From Thermoplasmata archaeon (GTDB lineage: Archaea; Thermoplasmatota; Thermoplasmata; Thermoplasmatales; Thermoplasmataceae), in contig JAKAAY010000017.1 of assembly GCA_021802055.1 (NCBI GenBank), forward strand, positions 1 to 35,215: DNA of 35,215 nt. The letters run 5' to 3'. The position numbers and the translations under genes are program-made. The notes below the pieces were generated by a model, which saw nothing but the letters and a program-made list of their open reading frames with translations, did not search any database and was not told where the DNA came from. Within the stretch, counting starts at the first letter, position 1. The number at the start of each line of letters is the position of its first letter. Below, in pieces: positions 1-6,409 of this stretch.

Positions 1-408
1 AAGCCTGTTCCAGGAATTAATTGCGATGATTGCCCATGTGAGGATTACAATTTGTTCCGGGGAGAAGTGTTTTAGAAGATCATCATAATACGCATCGTTA
101 TCGCGGGACTCGGAAACCAGGGTGACTGCTTCGGTCCAGGCCAGTGCTGCCCTTTCCTTGTCCGTGTATTGCGGGCATTCCCACCAGGCACTGAGAAGTG
201 CAATGCGTTGAACTGTCTCTCCATCCAGGAGGGCGTCTTTGGAATGCATGTCAAGACACCATCCACAGCCGTTTAGCTGAGATGCTCGAATCTTAACGAG
301 ATGTAACAATCTGTGGTCAAACCCGGACGCCGAGATTTCCCTTTCAAGCAGTCGAAGTGACCTCAACATTTCTGGTGCAAATTTACCATACTCAAGCCGC
401 GGTTCCAT
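1..408 (-). CDS. AhpD-like carboxymuconolactone decarboxylase family protein (3' end outside window)
   Basis: The reading frame is open from the ATG at 408 down to base 1 (136 residues) and continues outside the window. It shows the AhpD-type redox motif: Cys48-Gly-Trp-Cys51-x-x-x-His55, in the stretch NGCGWCLDMHSKDA. It continues with an alpha-helical region typical of the family (ERAALAWTEAVTLVSES). Family members are small all-helical proteins that use the CxxC/His triad for peroxide or disulfide chemistry; the substrate here cannot be read. A TATA-like box (AAAATTTATT, 431-440) lies 27 nt before the ATG, so the mRNA is probably leaderless. Family assignment is firm from the motif, exact function is not. 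Confidence 0.85.
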   Translation of the reverse strand, partial: MEPRLEYGKFAPEMLRSLRLLEREISASGFDHRLLHLVKIRASQLNGCGWCLDMHSKDALLDGETVQRIALLSAWWECPQYTDKERAALAWTEAVTLVSESRDNDAYYDDLLKHFSPEQIVILTWAIIAINSWNRL

Positions 409-430
409 CTTGTTTGATTATGTGGCTCAT

Positions 431-440
431 AATAAATTTT
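431..440 (-). promoter_or_regulatory. TATA box of AhpD-like gene
   Basis: AAAATTTATT on the minus strand, centred about 27 nt upstream of the ATG at 408. This is the spacing expected if transcription starts at the start codon. Confidence 0.55.
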
Positions 441-471
441 CAGAGTTTACCATATTTTGAGCAGGAAAGTC

Positions 472-498
472 CCACTGAGCTTGCGATGGAGGGGATGT
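472..498. repeat. 27-bp direct repeat, copy 1
   Basis: This segment matches 2928-2954 at 24 of 27 positions in the same orientation (differences at positions 12, 16 and 23). It lies between the AhpD-like start and the tRNA methyltransferase stop. The shared 3' end, GGAGGG(G/T)ATGT, resembles right ends of archaeal IS200/IS605 (TnpB-type) elements as I remember them. No transposase gene is present in the window. Confidence 0.6.
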
Positions 499-517
499 CA
501 TAAGCTCGTTTTCAAGG

Positions 518-1489
518 CTAGCGAGTGAGGGTGATAAAATGCCTGGTAAGAGATCGGTGCTGCCTTACAGAAATTACTTCCGCAGACCGGAAGTGGCTTT
601 CCGCAATTTTTAGCACTTCTAAGGTTGAGACGGCTATGCTGCACTTTTCTCCTGAGTCCAGTAAAGAGGCGAATTTCTCAAGTGACATTGAGTAGAGTTG
701 TTCGATATCATAGGTCCCTGCTGAAGAATTTCTTCCATATGGTAGATCCGTGGCAATCCCGTTGATCTTCTCATCTGATTTCAGATCGAGGAAGTCCTTG
801 TTATAAAGCTTGTAATCAGATATGCTCATGTATTTCAGATTGAGTTTCACCCCCTTGAACATTTTCAGCGAAATGTCATTCCCGATGATCCTGTAGCCAA
901 GTTTTGCTGCCTCAATCAGTATGCCTCCTGTTCCACAGAACGGATCCAACACTACGGCTCCTGGTTTGAGAGAGAGGGAATTGACCATAAATCTGGCAAA
1001 CTTGGGGTGCATTGAAACAGGGGAAAAGAATGGCCTCAGAGGCGCTTTTCTGGCCTCCATTTCGTTTCTGTCTGCCTGAAATTCCAGTATGCAGAGATAC
1101 CATTTCTCCGAAAAAATTGCCCTTACCACGAAGTCTGGAGAAGAGAATGAAATACGCCCCTTGCCCCCAATGATGTCTCCGATTTGGGATTCTGTGACAC
1201 TGGACGGAGTGTCGTTATGGCTTATTCTGACATGGAATCTCCCTGGGGGAAGGATTGTACTCCTAAGCTCATTGATGTCCTCCGCCTCTGTTAATATTCT
1301 TGAAGCATATCTCAAGAATGACAACCTCTTGGCCGGCTCAATGTCCCCCCTTATCTTAGCTATCCAACCGTTGAAAAAATCTATGGAAAATGTGCCGTAA
1401 GCGGTCTGAACCGACCTGAGTTCGAGCTGCACAGCCTCTGGTGCTTCCTTGCTGAACTCCAGAATATATCTGGCGCCTGAATCATTCAT
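518..1489 (-). CDS. tRNA (guanine(10)-N2)-methyltransferase, Trm-G10/Trm11 family
   Basis: This 323-residue protein probably methylates N2 of guanosine 10 in tRNA, using S-adenosylmethionine. The N-terminal part (about residues 45-135) fits a THUMP RNA-binding domain. The family signature RPFFSPVSMHPKFARFMVN follows at about 153-171. Then comes a Rossmann methyltransferase with the SAM-binding motif DPFCGTGG (182-189) and the catalytic motif DLPYG (248-252), a variant of the DPPYG-type N-methylase motif. Its ATG overlaps the TGA of rpoL in an ATGA, so the two are translationally coupled. The order regulator - rpoL - trm suggests a transcription/translation housekeeping unit. Assignment to Trm-G10 rather than another THUMP methylase rests on the combined motifs. 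Confidence 0.88.
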   Translation of the reverse strand: MNDSGARYILEFSKEAPEAVQLELRSVQTAYGTFSIDFFNGWIAKIRGDIEPAKRLSFLRYASRILTEAEDINELRSTILPPGRFHVRISHNDTPSSVTESQIGDIIGGKGRISFSSPDFVVRAIFSEKWYLCILEFQADRNEMEARKAPLRPFFSPVSMHPKFARFMVNSLSLKPGAVVLDPFCGTGGILIEAAKLGYRIIGNDISLKMFKGVKLNLKYMSISDYKLYNKDFLDLKSDEKINGIATDLPYGRNSSAGTYDIEQLYSMSLEKFASLLDSGEKCSIAVSTLEVLKIAESHFRSAEVISVRQHRSLTRHFITLTR

Positions 1490-1788
1490 CAGGAATTTGT
1501 CTTGATTTTCTTGATTTCTCTGGCAAGTTCTTCTGATAACGTATCGTAGCTCTTGGACATCTTTCGGATAGCTCTCTTAACTGCAGCCTGAGGCTTGCCA
1601 GTCTTCACCTTCACGTAAATTTGCGGGTTGTCAATAACGGGATGTTTGATGTAATACCTGGCCTCTTCTACCTGATCATCCTTCAGAATTTCTTCGACCA
1701 GGGGCCTAAGCAAAGTGTTGTCGTAATTGACCATCTCAATTGTAATGGTGTTTTTCTCCTTCGAGACTACCCTGAATTCAGCTTCCAT
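1489..1788 (-). CDS. rpoL: DNA-directed RNA polymerase subunit L (Rpo11)
   Basis: Rpo11 pairs with Rpo3 to form the assembly platform of archaeal RNA polymerase, equivalent to eukaryotic Rpb11. The family core is clear: a strand ending NTITIEM, then the NTLLRPLVEEIL helix, the stretch YYIKHPVIDNPQIYVKVKTG, and a C-terminal helix. The frame is open back to an ATG at 1842, but I choose the ATG at 1788 (99 residues). It gives the usual family length, and a TATA box at 1811-1818 places the transcription start almost exactly there, so translation from 1842 would lie upstream of the transcript. The stop overlaps the start of the tRNA methyltransferase gene. Confidence 0.92.
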   Translation of the reverse strand: MEAEFRVVSKEKNTITIEMVNYDNTLLRPLVEEILKDDQVEEARYYIKHPVIDNPQIYVKVKTGKPQAAVKRAIRKMSKSYDTLSEELAREIKKIKTNS

Positions 1789-1810
1789 CAATGCTCGGAT
1801 TGTGTTGCAA

Positions 1811-1818
1811 TATTTATA
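1811..1818 (-). promoter_or_regulatory. TATA box of rpoL-trm operon
   Basis: TATAAATA on the minus strand, centred about 26 nt upstream of the ATG at 1788. It supports a leaderless mRNA and decides the rpoL start. Confidence 0.65.
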
Positions 1819-1847
1819 CCCTATGTGGGCAAAGAAGTTCAATTCTT

Positions 1848-2870
1848 TCAGGAATTGTTTATCAGTCTGATGATACCTTCCACGTTCTGAATGGATTTGG
1901 CCTGGACTGCCGCAAACACGTTCTCTTCTCCAAAGAGGAGAACGGCTTCATGATACAGGTTATATACGTCGGGATAACCTGTCGTCCAAACCAGCAACAC
2001 AATGGTGTTTTCCTCTGTCGTCCTATTAAGAATTACTCTCCCTCCCAGACTGCTGTTGGTTGATATAGTGCGAATTATGCGCTGCATTTCGTGAGGCTTG
2101 CACTTGATCAGGAAAACTGCCAGGGAAGAGTCAAACACCAGTGAGTTGACCTGCGTAGGCTCCATGGTAATGATGCCACTACCGGCGATTTCCATGAAAA
2201 ACTTCTTCACATGCGCCCTTGAAAGCCCTGTGTTTGTTGCGATGGTGTTGATCTTGCAGGTTGGATCCTTCAATACCTCAGTAAGAACCGTTCTAACCCC
2301 TTTTCTTAATTTTCCATCATAGGACTGGAGTTTTCTGTATTTTTCAATCAATCTTTCACCTGGGGGCGGGAGTTTTCGAGCAACGTTCAATATCCTGATC
2401 TCCGGATGATGCTCCTTGATCCTGCTTAACAGGGATGCCATATCATCGCTGCTCTTCTGGTAGTATTCAATTGAACCTCCGGAAATCAGGTCCCCGTTGG
2501 GGGACACCATGAGACCCCTGTGAAACGTATTAACATGGTCGAAACATGGATCTTCAAATGAAAACGTGTCCATGCTTAGGGGACTCGCTGCCACCAGTAT
2601 CCGAAATTCTTCCAGACCGAAAGCCCTGCCATCCAGATTTGCTCTCACTCTGAGACAATTGCCTAGTTTCTGGATCTTGTTCATTATATAAGTCTTGGAA
2701 ATTCCGTTTGAGCTGAGCTGCAGCTTACCACTCTTTATCTTGTCTGAAATCGTGCTGTAAATCCAAAAGGGGGAAGGGCGTCTCCTCGGCGTGTCTGACT
2801 CAGATGAACCATACATGTCCCACGGCGCATAGTGGAGGAGTCTGATTATTTCCACATCTAACTGATCCAA
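1848..2870 (-). CDS. Two-HTH Lrp/AsnC-like transcriptional regulator
   Basis: This protein begins DQLDVEIIRLL, typical of the first helix of Lrp/AsnC-type winged helices. A second helix-turn-helix lies near the middle (KINTIATNTGLSRAHVKKFF). The C-terminal half is alpha/beta and may be a ligand-binding or dimerisation domain. The frame is open to a TTG at 2912, but a TATA box at 2895-2902 lies inside that extension. The TTG at 2870 falls 27-28 nt after the box and starts directly at the first helix, giving 340 residues. No ATG fits unless residue 33 of the long form is used, which would cut the helix. Target genes are unknown; it lies just upstream of rpoL with a separate promoter between. 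Confidence 0.7.
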   Translation of the reverse strand: MDQLDVEIIRLLHYAPWDMYGSSESDTPRRRPSPFWIYSTISDKIKSGKLQLSSNGISKTYIMNKIQKLGNCLRVRANLDGRAFGLEEFRILVAASPLSMDTFSFEDPCFDHVNTFHRGLMVSPNGDLISGGSIEYYQKSSDDMASLLSRIKEHHPEIRILNVARKLPPPGERLIEKYRKLQSYDGKLRKGVRTVLTEVLKDPTCKINTIATNTGLSRAHVKKFFMEIAGSGIITMEPTQVNSLVFDSSLAVFLIKCKPHEMQRIIRTISTNSSLGGRVILNRTTEENTIVLLVWTTGYPDVYNLYHEAVLLFGEENVFAAVQAKSIQNVEGIIRLINNS

Positions 2871-2894
2871 GCAAATCTCTACCGTTCCTTCTGT

Positions 2895-2902
2895 TATAAA
2901 TT
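2895..2902 (-). promoter_or_regulatory. TATA box of the two-HTH regulator
   Basis: TTTATAAC on the minus strand (within CTAAAATTTATAACAG). It is 27-28 nt upstream of the TTG at 2870. Confidence 0.55.
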
Positions 2903-2927
2903 TTAGGGTCAACCATCGTCAAAAAAG

Positions 2928-2954
2928 CCACTGAGCTTACGACGGAGGGTATGT
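2928..2954. repeat. 27-bp direct repeat, copy 2
   Basis: Second copy of the element at 472-498 (24/27 identical, same orientation). It lies upstream of the two-HTH regulator, so the two copies bracket a 2.4-kb three-gene block. Confidence 0.6.
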
Positions 2955-2986
2955 TAGATTCATCCCCATGTTCAGGAAACCCCAAA

Positions 2987-3038
2987 AAATGCAGAAAAAA
3001 GGTTATAATACATGGCTAGGATTCAGCAAATGCAGAAA
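2987..3038. promoter_or_regulatory. Twin AAATGCAGAAA direct repeats around the SQR promoter
   Basis: An identical 11-mer AAATGCAGAAA occurs at 2987-2997 and 3028-3038, 41 bp apart (about four helical turns). One copy is just upstream of the TATA box at 3003-3010 and the other lies over the predicted transcription start near 3030. The placement fits a regulator binding two sites; no regulator is identified. Confidence 0.4.
3003..3010 (+). promoter_or_regulatory. TATA box of the SQR-DUF1641 operon
   Basis: TTATAATA on the plus strand, predicting transcription from about 3030 with a leader of about 35 or 80 nt, depending on the start codon used. Confidence 0.5.
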
Positions 3039-3111
3039 GGGCGAATATCAATGCGTTTAGCGAACGATGGTTGCAGTGGATTGCTTCTGGTCTTCTGGGA
3101 GAAATAAAGCT

Positions 3112-4248
3112 ATGGTGGACAGACAGAGGGTTCTGGTCATCGGCGACGGATTAGGCGGACTTTCATTTGCTAACAAGTTAAAGCTCAAATCCACAAACGC
3201 AGAAATCAAGGTTGTAGGAAAGTCACCAAAACATTACTACAAGGCGGACGGGCTCCAGATACCATTTCAGCTCAAGAATTACAGACAAAGTGTCAAGAAC
3301 GTTAGATTTCTGCTTCATGACTCTATCGAATATCTTAGAGATGAAGTGATCAGGATCAACCCGCGACAGAAAACTGTCAACCTTGGATCGGGTAGAACTG
3401 ATTACTACGATTACCTGGTAATTGCGACAGGTGCCAGATTAGCTACGGAGGAGATACCCGGGTATGACGGCGAGGCAAAGCACTTTTATGATCTGCAACA
3501 CTCGATGGAGCTGGAACTGATAATTAAAAAATTCAACGATGGCAATTTGGTAATCACAGTACCTGATACCCCGTATCAGTGTCCGCCCGCCCCTTATCAG
3601 TTTGCTATCCTGGCGGACGAGTATTTCAGCAAGCGAAATCTGAGGGGCAGGATTTCTATCACTTTCCTCAGCCCTTACAAAACATTGTTCCCGCTTGCTG
3701 CAGTATCTGAGAGGATTGAATCGATATTCGAAGATCATAACGTGACTTTTAAGACCGGGTTCAAGACAGTCAGTGTTAACCAGAAGAACAAGGAAGTCCT
3801 TTCTGAAACTGGGGACCACGAGAATTATGGACTTCTAGTGATGATACCGCCCCATCGCGGTCAGTCTTTTATATCCGATTCTGGACTGCCTGGGGAGCAC
3901 GGTTTCGTGAATGTTGATCCCAGTACTCTGCAGGTCAAGGATGCTCCAGGAGTTTTTGCCATAGGTGATGCAGCGCATCTCGAGACAGTGAAAGCGGGTA
4001 GCGCCACACTACACCAGGCCGAGACCGTTTCTGATATAATCTCCAATGAACTTGGTTCTGATTATCCTGTTAGACCATACGACGGTAGTGCCACCTGTCT
4101 GTTGTTTGCTGGAGACAAAACGGGCGCACGCTTGAGCACTTCATACGCAGGCGGAACCACTATGTCCAATCCAGACAGGCTGGGTTTTTATTTGAAGAAA
4201 ATTGATTCAGACCTGTATTTTTCGTCTTTGATCAGGGGAATGTCCTGA
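3112..4248 (+). CDS. Sulfide:quinone oxidoreductase-like FAD flavoprotein
   Basis: Proteins of this family oxidise sulfide at FAD and pass electrons to membrane quinone. The N-terminus holds the FAD dinucleotide-binding motif (VLVIGDGLGGLSFA), followed by YLVIATGA and the second FAD motif VFAIGDAAH. The SQR-type motif PYQCPPAPYQF carries Cys157, and Cys329 lies in GSATCLLF. The third cysteine of classical SQRs, near residue 128, is absent. Numbers are from the ATG at 3112 (378 residues), chosen because the FAD motif then begins at residue 7 and GGGAG lies about 10 nt upstream. An ATG at 3067 would add 15 unconserved residues. The DUF1641 gene follows 11 nt later. Substrate (sulfide, polysulfide or other) is not proven. 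Confidence 0.85.
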   Translation: MVDRQRVLVIGDGLGGLSFANKLKLKSTNAEIKVVGKSPKHYYKADGLQIPFQLKNYRQSVKNVRFLLHDSIEYLRDEVIRINPRQKTVNLGSGRTDYYDYLVIATGARLATEEIPGYDGEAKHFYDLQHSMELELIIKKFNDGNLVITVPDTPYQCPPAPYQFAILADEYFSKRNLRGRISITFLSPYKTLFPLAAVSERIESIFEDHNVTFKTGFKTVSVNQKNKEVLSETGDHENYGLLVMIPPHRGQSFISDSGLPGEHGFVNVDPSTLQVKDAPGVFAIGDAAHLETVKAGSATLHQAETVSDIISNELGSDYPVRPYDGSATCLLFAGDKTGARLSTSYAGGTTMSNPDRLGFYLKKIDSDLYFSSLIRGMS

Positions 4249-4259
4249 GGTGTCAAATA

Positions 4260-4736
4260 ATGAGTGAAAAAGCAAATGTTGAAGGATCAGACAAAATTGA
4301 AGAGTTTCTGACAGTCATAACGGAGAACGGAGCTTCCCTGGAGCCTGTTCTGGATGCTTTAATAGCCATCGGGAGGTCAGGTGTCCTGGAAAGACTGGGT
4401 AATGTAATTAAGGAGTTTTCGGCTACAGACCCCACTTATCTTCTGGGGATGTTTAGCTCAGAAGAATCCCTTAGGGGAATGGCGAAACTCCTGGGCCTGT
4501 TTTCATCGCTCCTGGCTGCGGCAGGGAGTGAGACATTGACGGATATCGTGAAGACCGTTGCATTCAATTCAGATTCCATATCAGATTCCATGGTCACTGG
4601 GGCCAAAAATCCTGACAGATTCGGGTTGATGAAGATGATGTCCACGATGAAGGATCCTGATTTTGCTTCCAGCCTCACTGCAATGATCAACGCACTCAAG
4701 ATCGTGGGAAAGCTCTTGAGGAACGTTGAACAGTAA
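4260..4736 (+). CDS. DUF1641 family protein, SQR partner
   Basis: This 158-residue, mostly helical protein ends with a segment typical of DUF1641 (GLMKMMSTMKDPDFASSL, then ALKIVGKLL). DUF1641 genes are frequently next to SQR-type flavoproteins, as here with an 11-nt gap, so a role with the oxidoreductase is likely (membrane attachment or complex formation). There are no clear transmembrane segments and no cysteines, so it is unlikely to be redox-active itself. Molecular function is unknown for the family. Confidence 0.75.
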   Translation: MSEKANVEGSDKIEEFLTVITENGASLEPVLDALIAIGRSGVLERLGNVIKEFSATDPTYLLGMFSSEESLRGMAKLLGLFSSLLAAAGSETLTDIVKTVAFNSDSISDSMVTGAKNPDRFGLMKMMSTMKDPDFASSLTAMINALKIVGKLLRNVEQ

Positions 4737-4751
4737 CTGTCATTGTAAGCC

Positions 4752-4759
4752 ATATATAT
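4752..4759 (+). promoter_or_regulatory. TATA box of osmC-family gene
   Basis: ATATATAT within CCATATATATCG, centred about 27 nt before the ATG at 4782, which predicts a leaderless mRNA. Confidence 0.55.
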
Positions 4760-4781
4760 CGAGAGTCAATATGAGGACGTC

Positions 4782-5237
4782 ATGAAAGTCTCATTCAGGT
4801 TCGACAAGGAAAAAGGATGGGTAACGGATGTTCCCGATAGATCCAAGGTATATATCAAGGATTCAATAGTTGAAAGGCCTGACCTCTTTTCGTCAAACGA
4901 GCATCTGGCTCTTGCCATGGGTTCCTGTACCAGTTCAGACGTCATTTCAATATTCAAGAAGATGAAGGCCGAATATACCTCCTTCAGATGTGAGGTGGAT
5001 GCAGATAGAGCCACTGAACACCCCAAGACCATAACTAAAGCAGATATACACTATATAATCGACGGAAATGTCACAAAGGAGCAGGCCTATAAAGCAATCG
5101 GCCTTTCCCTTACCAAATACTGCAGCGTTTCGATCCTTGCAAGACGCGGTGGAACTGCACTTACGTTCAGCCTCACGCTAAATGGTGAAAGGCTGTCCAA
5201 TCATCTTGCGCCTGAGCAGGCAGTGCAGACCTCATAG
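4782..5237 (+). CDS. OsmC/Ohr family protein
   Basis: This 151-residue protein has the two conserved cysteines of OsmC/Ohr thiol peroxidases: Cys49 in AMGSCTSSDV and Cys114 in LTKYCSVS. Such proteins reduce organic hydroperoxides through this cysteine pair. The helix after Cys49 and the ADIHYIIDG strand fit the fold. It has its own promoter and is probably transcribed separately from the SQR pair upstream. The last 6 bp overlap the convergent threonine synthase gene. Whether it is an Ohr- or an OsmC-type enzyme cannot be decided here. Confidence 0.85.
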   Translation: MKVSFRFDKEKGWVTDVPDRSKVYIKDSIVERPDLFSSNEHLALAMGSCTSSDVISIFKKMKAEYTSFRCEVDADRATEHPKTITKADIHYIIDGNVTKEQAYKAIGLSLTKYCSVSILARRGGTALTFSLTLNGERLSNHLAPEQAVQTS

Positions 5238-6251
5238 ATTCTTGAGCCCATTTCCGGTAAGGATGATCAGTGCTCCAGCCTCTGCTCCTGCCTTATTCCA
5301 GGCTGCGGAAGCAACCGCAGAACTAAATTCTGTGAGGACTCCTTTCCCCGCAAGGTCTCTATGCGCCTTTATTATTTCAGATTCTGAAACAGCGATGCAG
5401 TCCAGCATGTGAGCGTATCTCTTCATAATCATCCCCCTCAGGGGGGAATTTATGGTCACTAGGGCATCGGCAATCGACCTTACGCGGCCAGTCTCAACAG
5501 GAGTTCCCCTTAGATCCCTACAGAAAGGTGCCATTAACTCCGGCTGGGATATGACCAGTGATGGCAGACGGTCAATGAGTCCTGAATTCATAAGGTGGAT
5601 AAATCCCTCCGCAAGTCCTGAAAGGAGAGTCCCCGCCGATGTGGGAACGAAGATCTTTTGGGGCAGGTTCTTTCCAAATTGCCCGTAAATTTCATAGGCC
5701 AGAGTCCTGATTCCATCGCGGAACTCCGGCATGTATACGTGGCTGGCATAAATCCCCCGACCATGCTGGGCAGCAACGGCAACCTGCTCCCTGGATCCTT
5801 CAATGCGATTGATGTCTGCGCCATAGGCCTCTATCTGGGAAAGTTTCTGCCCCGCCGTTGAAGATGGCACATAGATCTTTACAGCAAATCCGGCGGAACG
5901 GCCGTATGCAGCGACCGAAGCGCCTGCATTGCCGGAAGAATCTTCACATATGGACTCTATGCCAAGTTCTTTCTTCACCTGTGCCAGGTATGATATCATA
6001 GTCCTTGTTCCTCTGTCCTTGTAAGAGAAAGTTGGCTGGAGGTAGTCCAGCTTGAGATATGCCTTCCCCATGCTGACAACCGGAGTTATGATCTCGCCAA
6101 GCGTCAACCATTTCCTTATGTAGGGAAAATTCTCTTCAATTTTATCTCTGAAGGGAAAATCCGGGAACATGTGGAATATTCCGCCGCACTCTGTGCATCT
6201 GAATTCCACCCCTTTTCTTTCTTTCCCGCAGCTGAAACACGCCGGTTTCAT
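5232..6251 (-). CDS. thrC: Threonine synthase (PLP-dependent fold type II)
   Basis: The 339-residue protein probably converts O-phosphohomoserine to threonine. It starts with a zinc-ribbon-like pair (CFSC at 5-8 and CTEC at 19-22), common in archaeal threonine synthases. The PLP lysine is Lys78 in FSYKDRGT. The motifs EDSSGNAGAS (phosphate/amide loop), PTSAGTLLSG (PLP phosphate loop) and ILTGNGLKNL at the C-terminus all match. It is somewhat short for the family. A related fold II activity such as threonine dehydratase is less likely given the zinc ribbon and the GNGLKNL ending. A weak TATA box (TTTTAACT, 6273-6280) lies 25 nt before the ATG. Confidence 0.85.
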   Translation of the reverse strand: MKPACFSCGKERKGVEFRCTECGGIFHMFPDFPFRDKIEENFPYIRKWLTLGEIITPVVSMGKAYLKLDYLQPTFSYKDRGTRTMISYLAQVKKELGIESICEDSSGNAGASVAAYGRSAGFAVKIYVPSSTAGQKLSQIEAYGADINRIEGSREQVAVAAQHGRGIYASHVYMPEFRDGIRTLAYEIYGQFGKNLPQKIFVPTSAGTLLSGLAEGFIHLMNSGLIDRLPSLVISQPELMAPFCRDLRGTPVETGRVRSIADALVTINSPLRGMIMKRYAHMLDCIAVSESEIIKAHRDLAGKGVLTEFSSAVASAAWNKAGAEAGALIILTGNGLKNL

Positions 6252-6375
6252 GAGAAGCCATAACGCACTGACAGTTAAAAGTAAGCAACGGGAACTGCCC
6301 GCGGAATCCGGTTATCAATTTCCCCTTTATCCTGTACTCCGTGCAAAACATATAAATATATTATCATGGTTACTA

Positions 6376-6384
6376 TTATAATAT
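6376..6384 (+). promoter_or_regulatory. TATA box of the smc operon
   Basis: TTATAATAT on the plus strand, centred about 30 nt upstream of the ATG at 6410. It predicts a start at or within a few nt of the ATG. A second AT-rich box (TATAAATATATT) lies near 6352-6363. Confidence 0.5.
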
Positions 6385-6409
6385 CTGACACTTGTCAGAC
6401 GTGTTCATC

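Noticed and set aside
472-2954. A composite transposon carrying the regulator, rpoL and trm genes.
   Set aside because: The repeats are only 27 bp, there is no transposase, and rpoL is an essential core gene with normal promoter structure.
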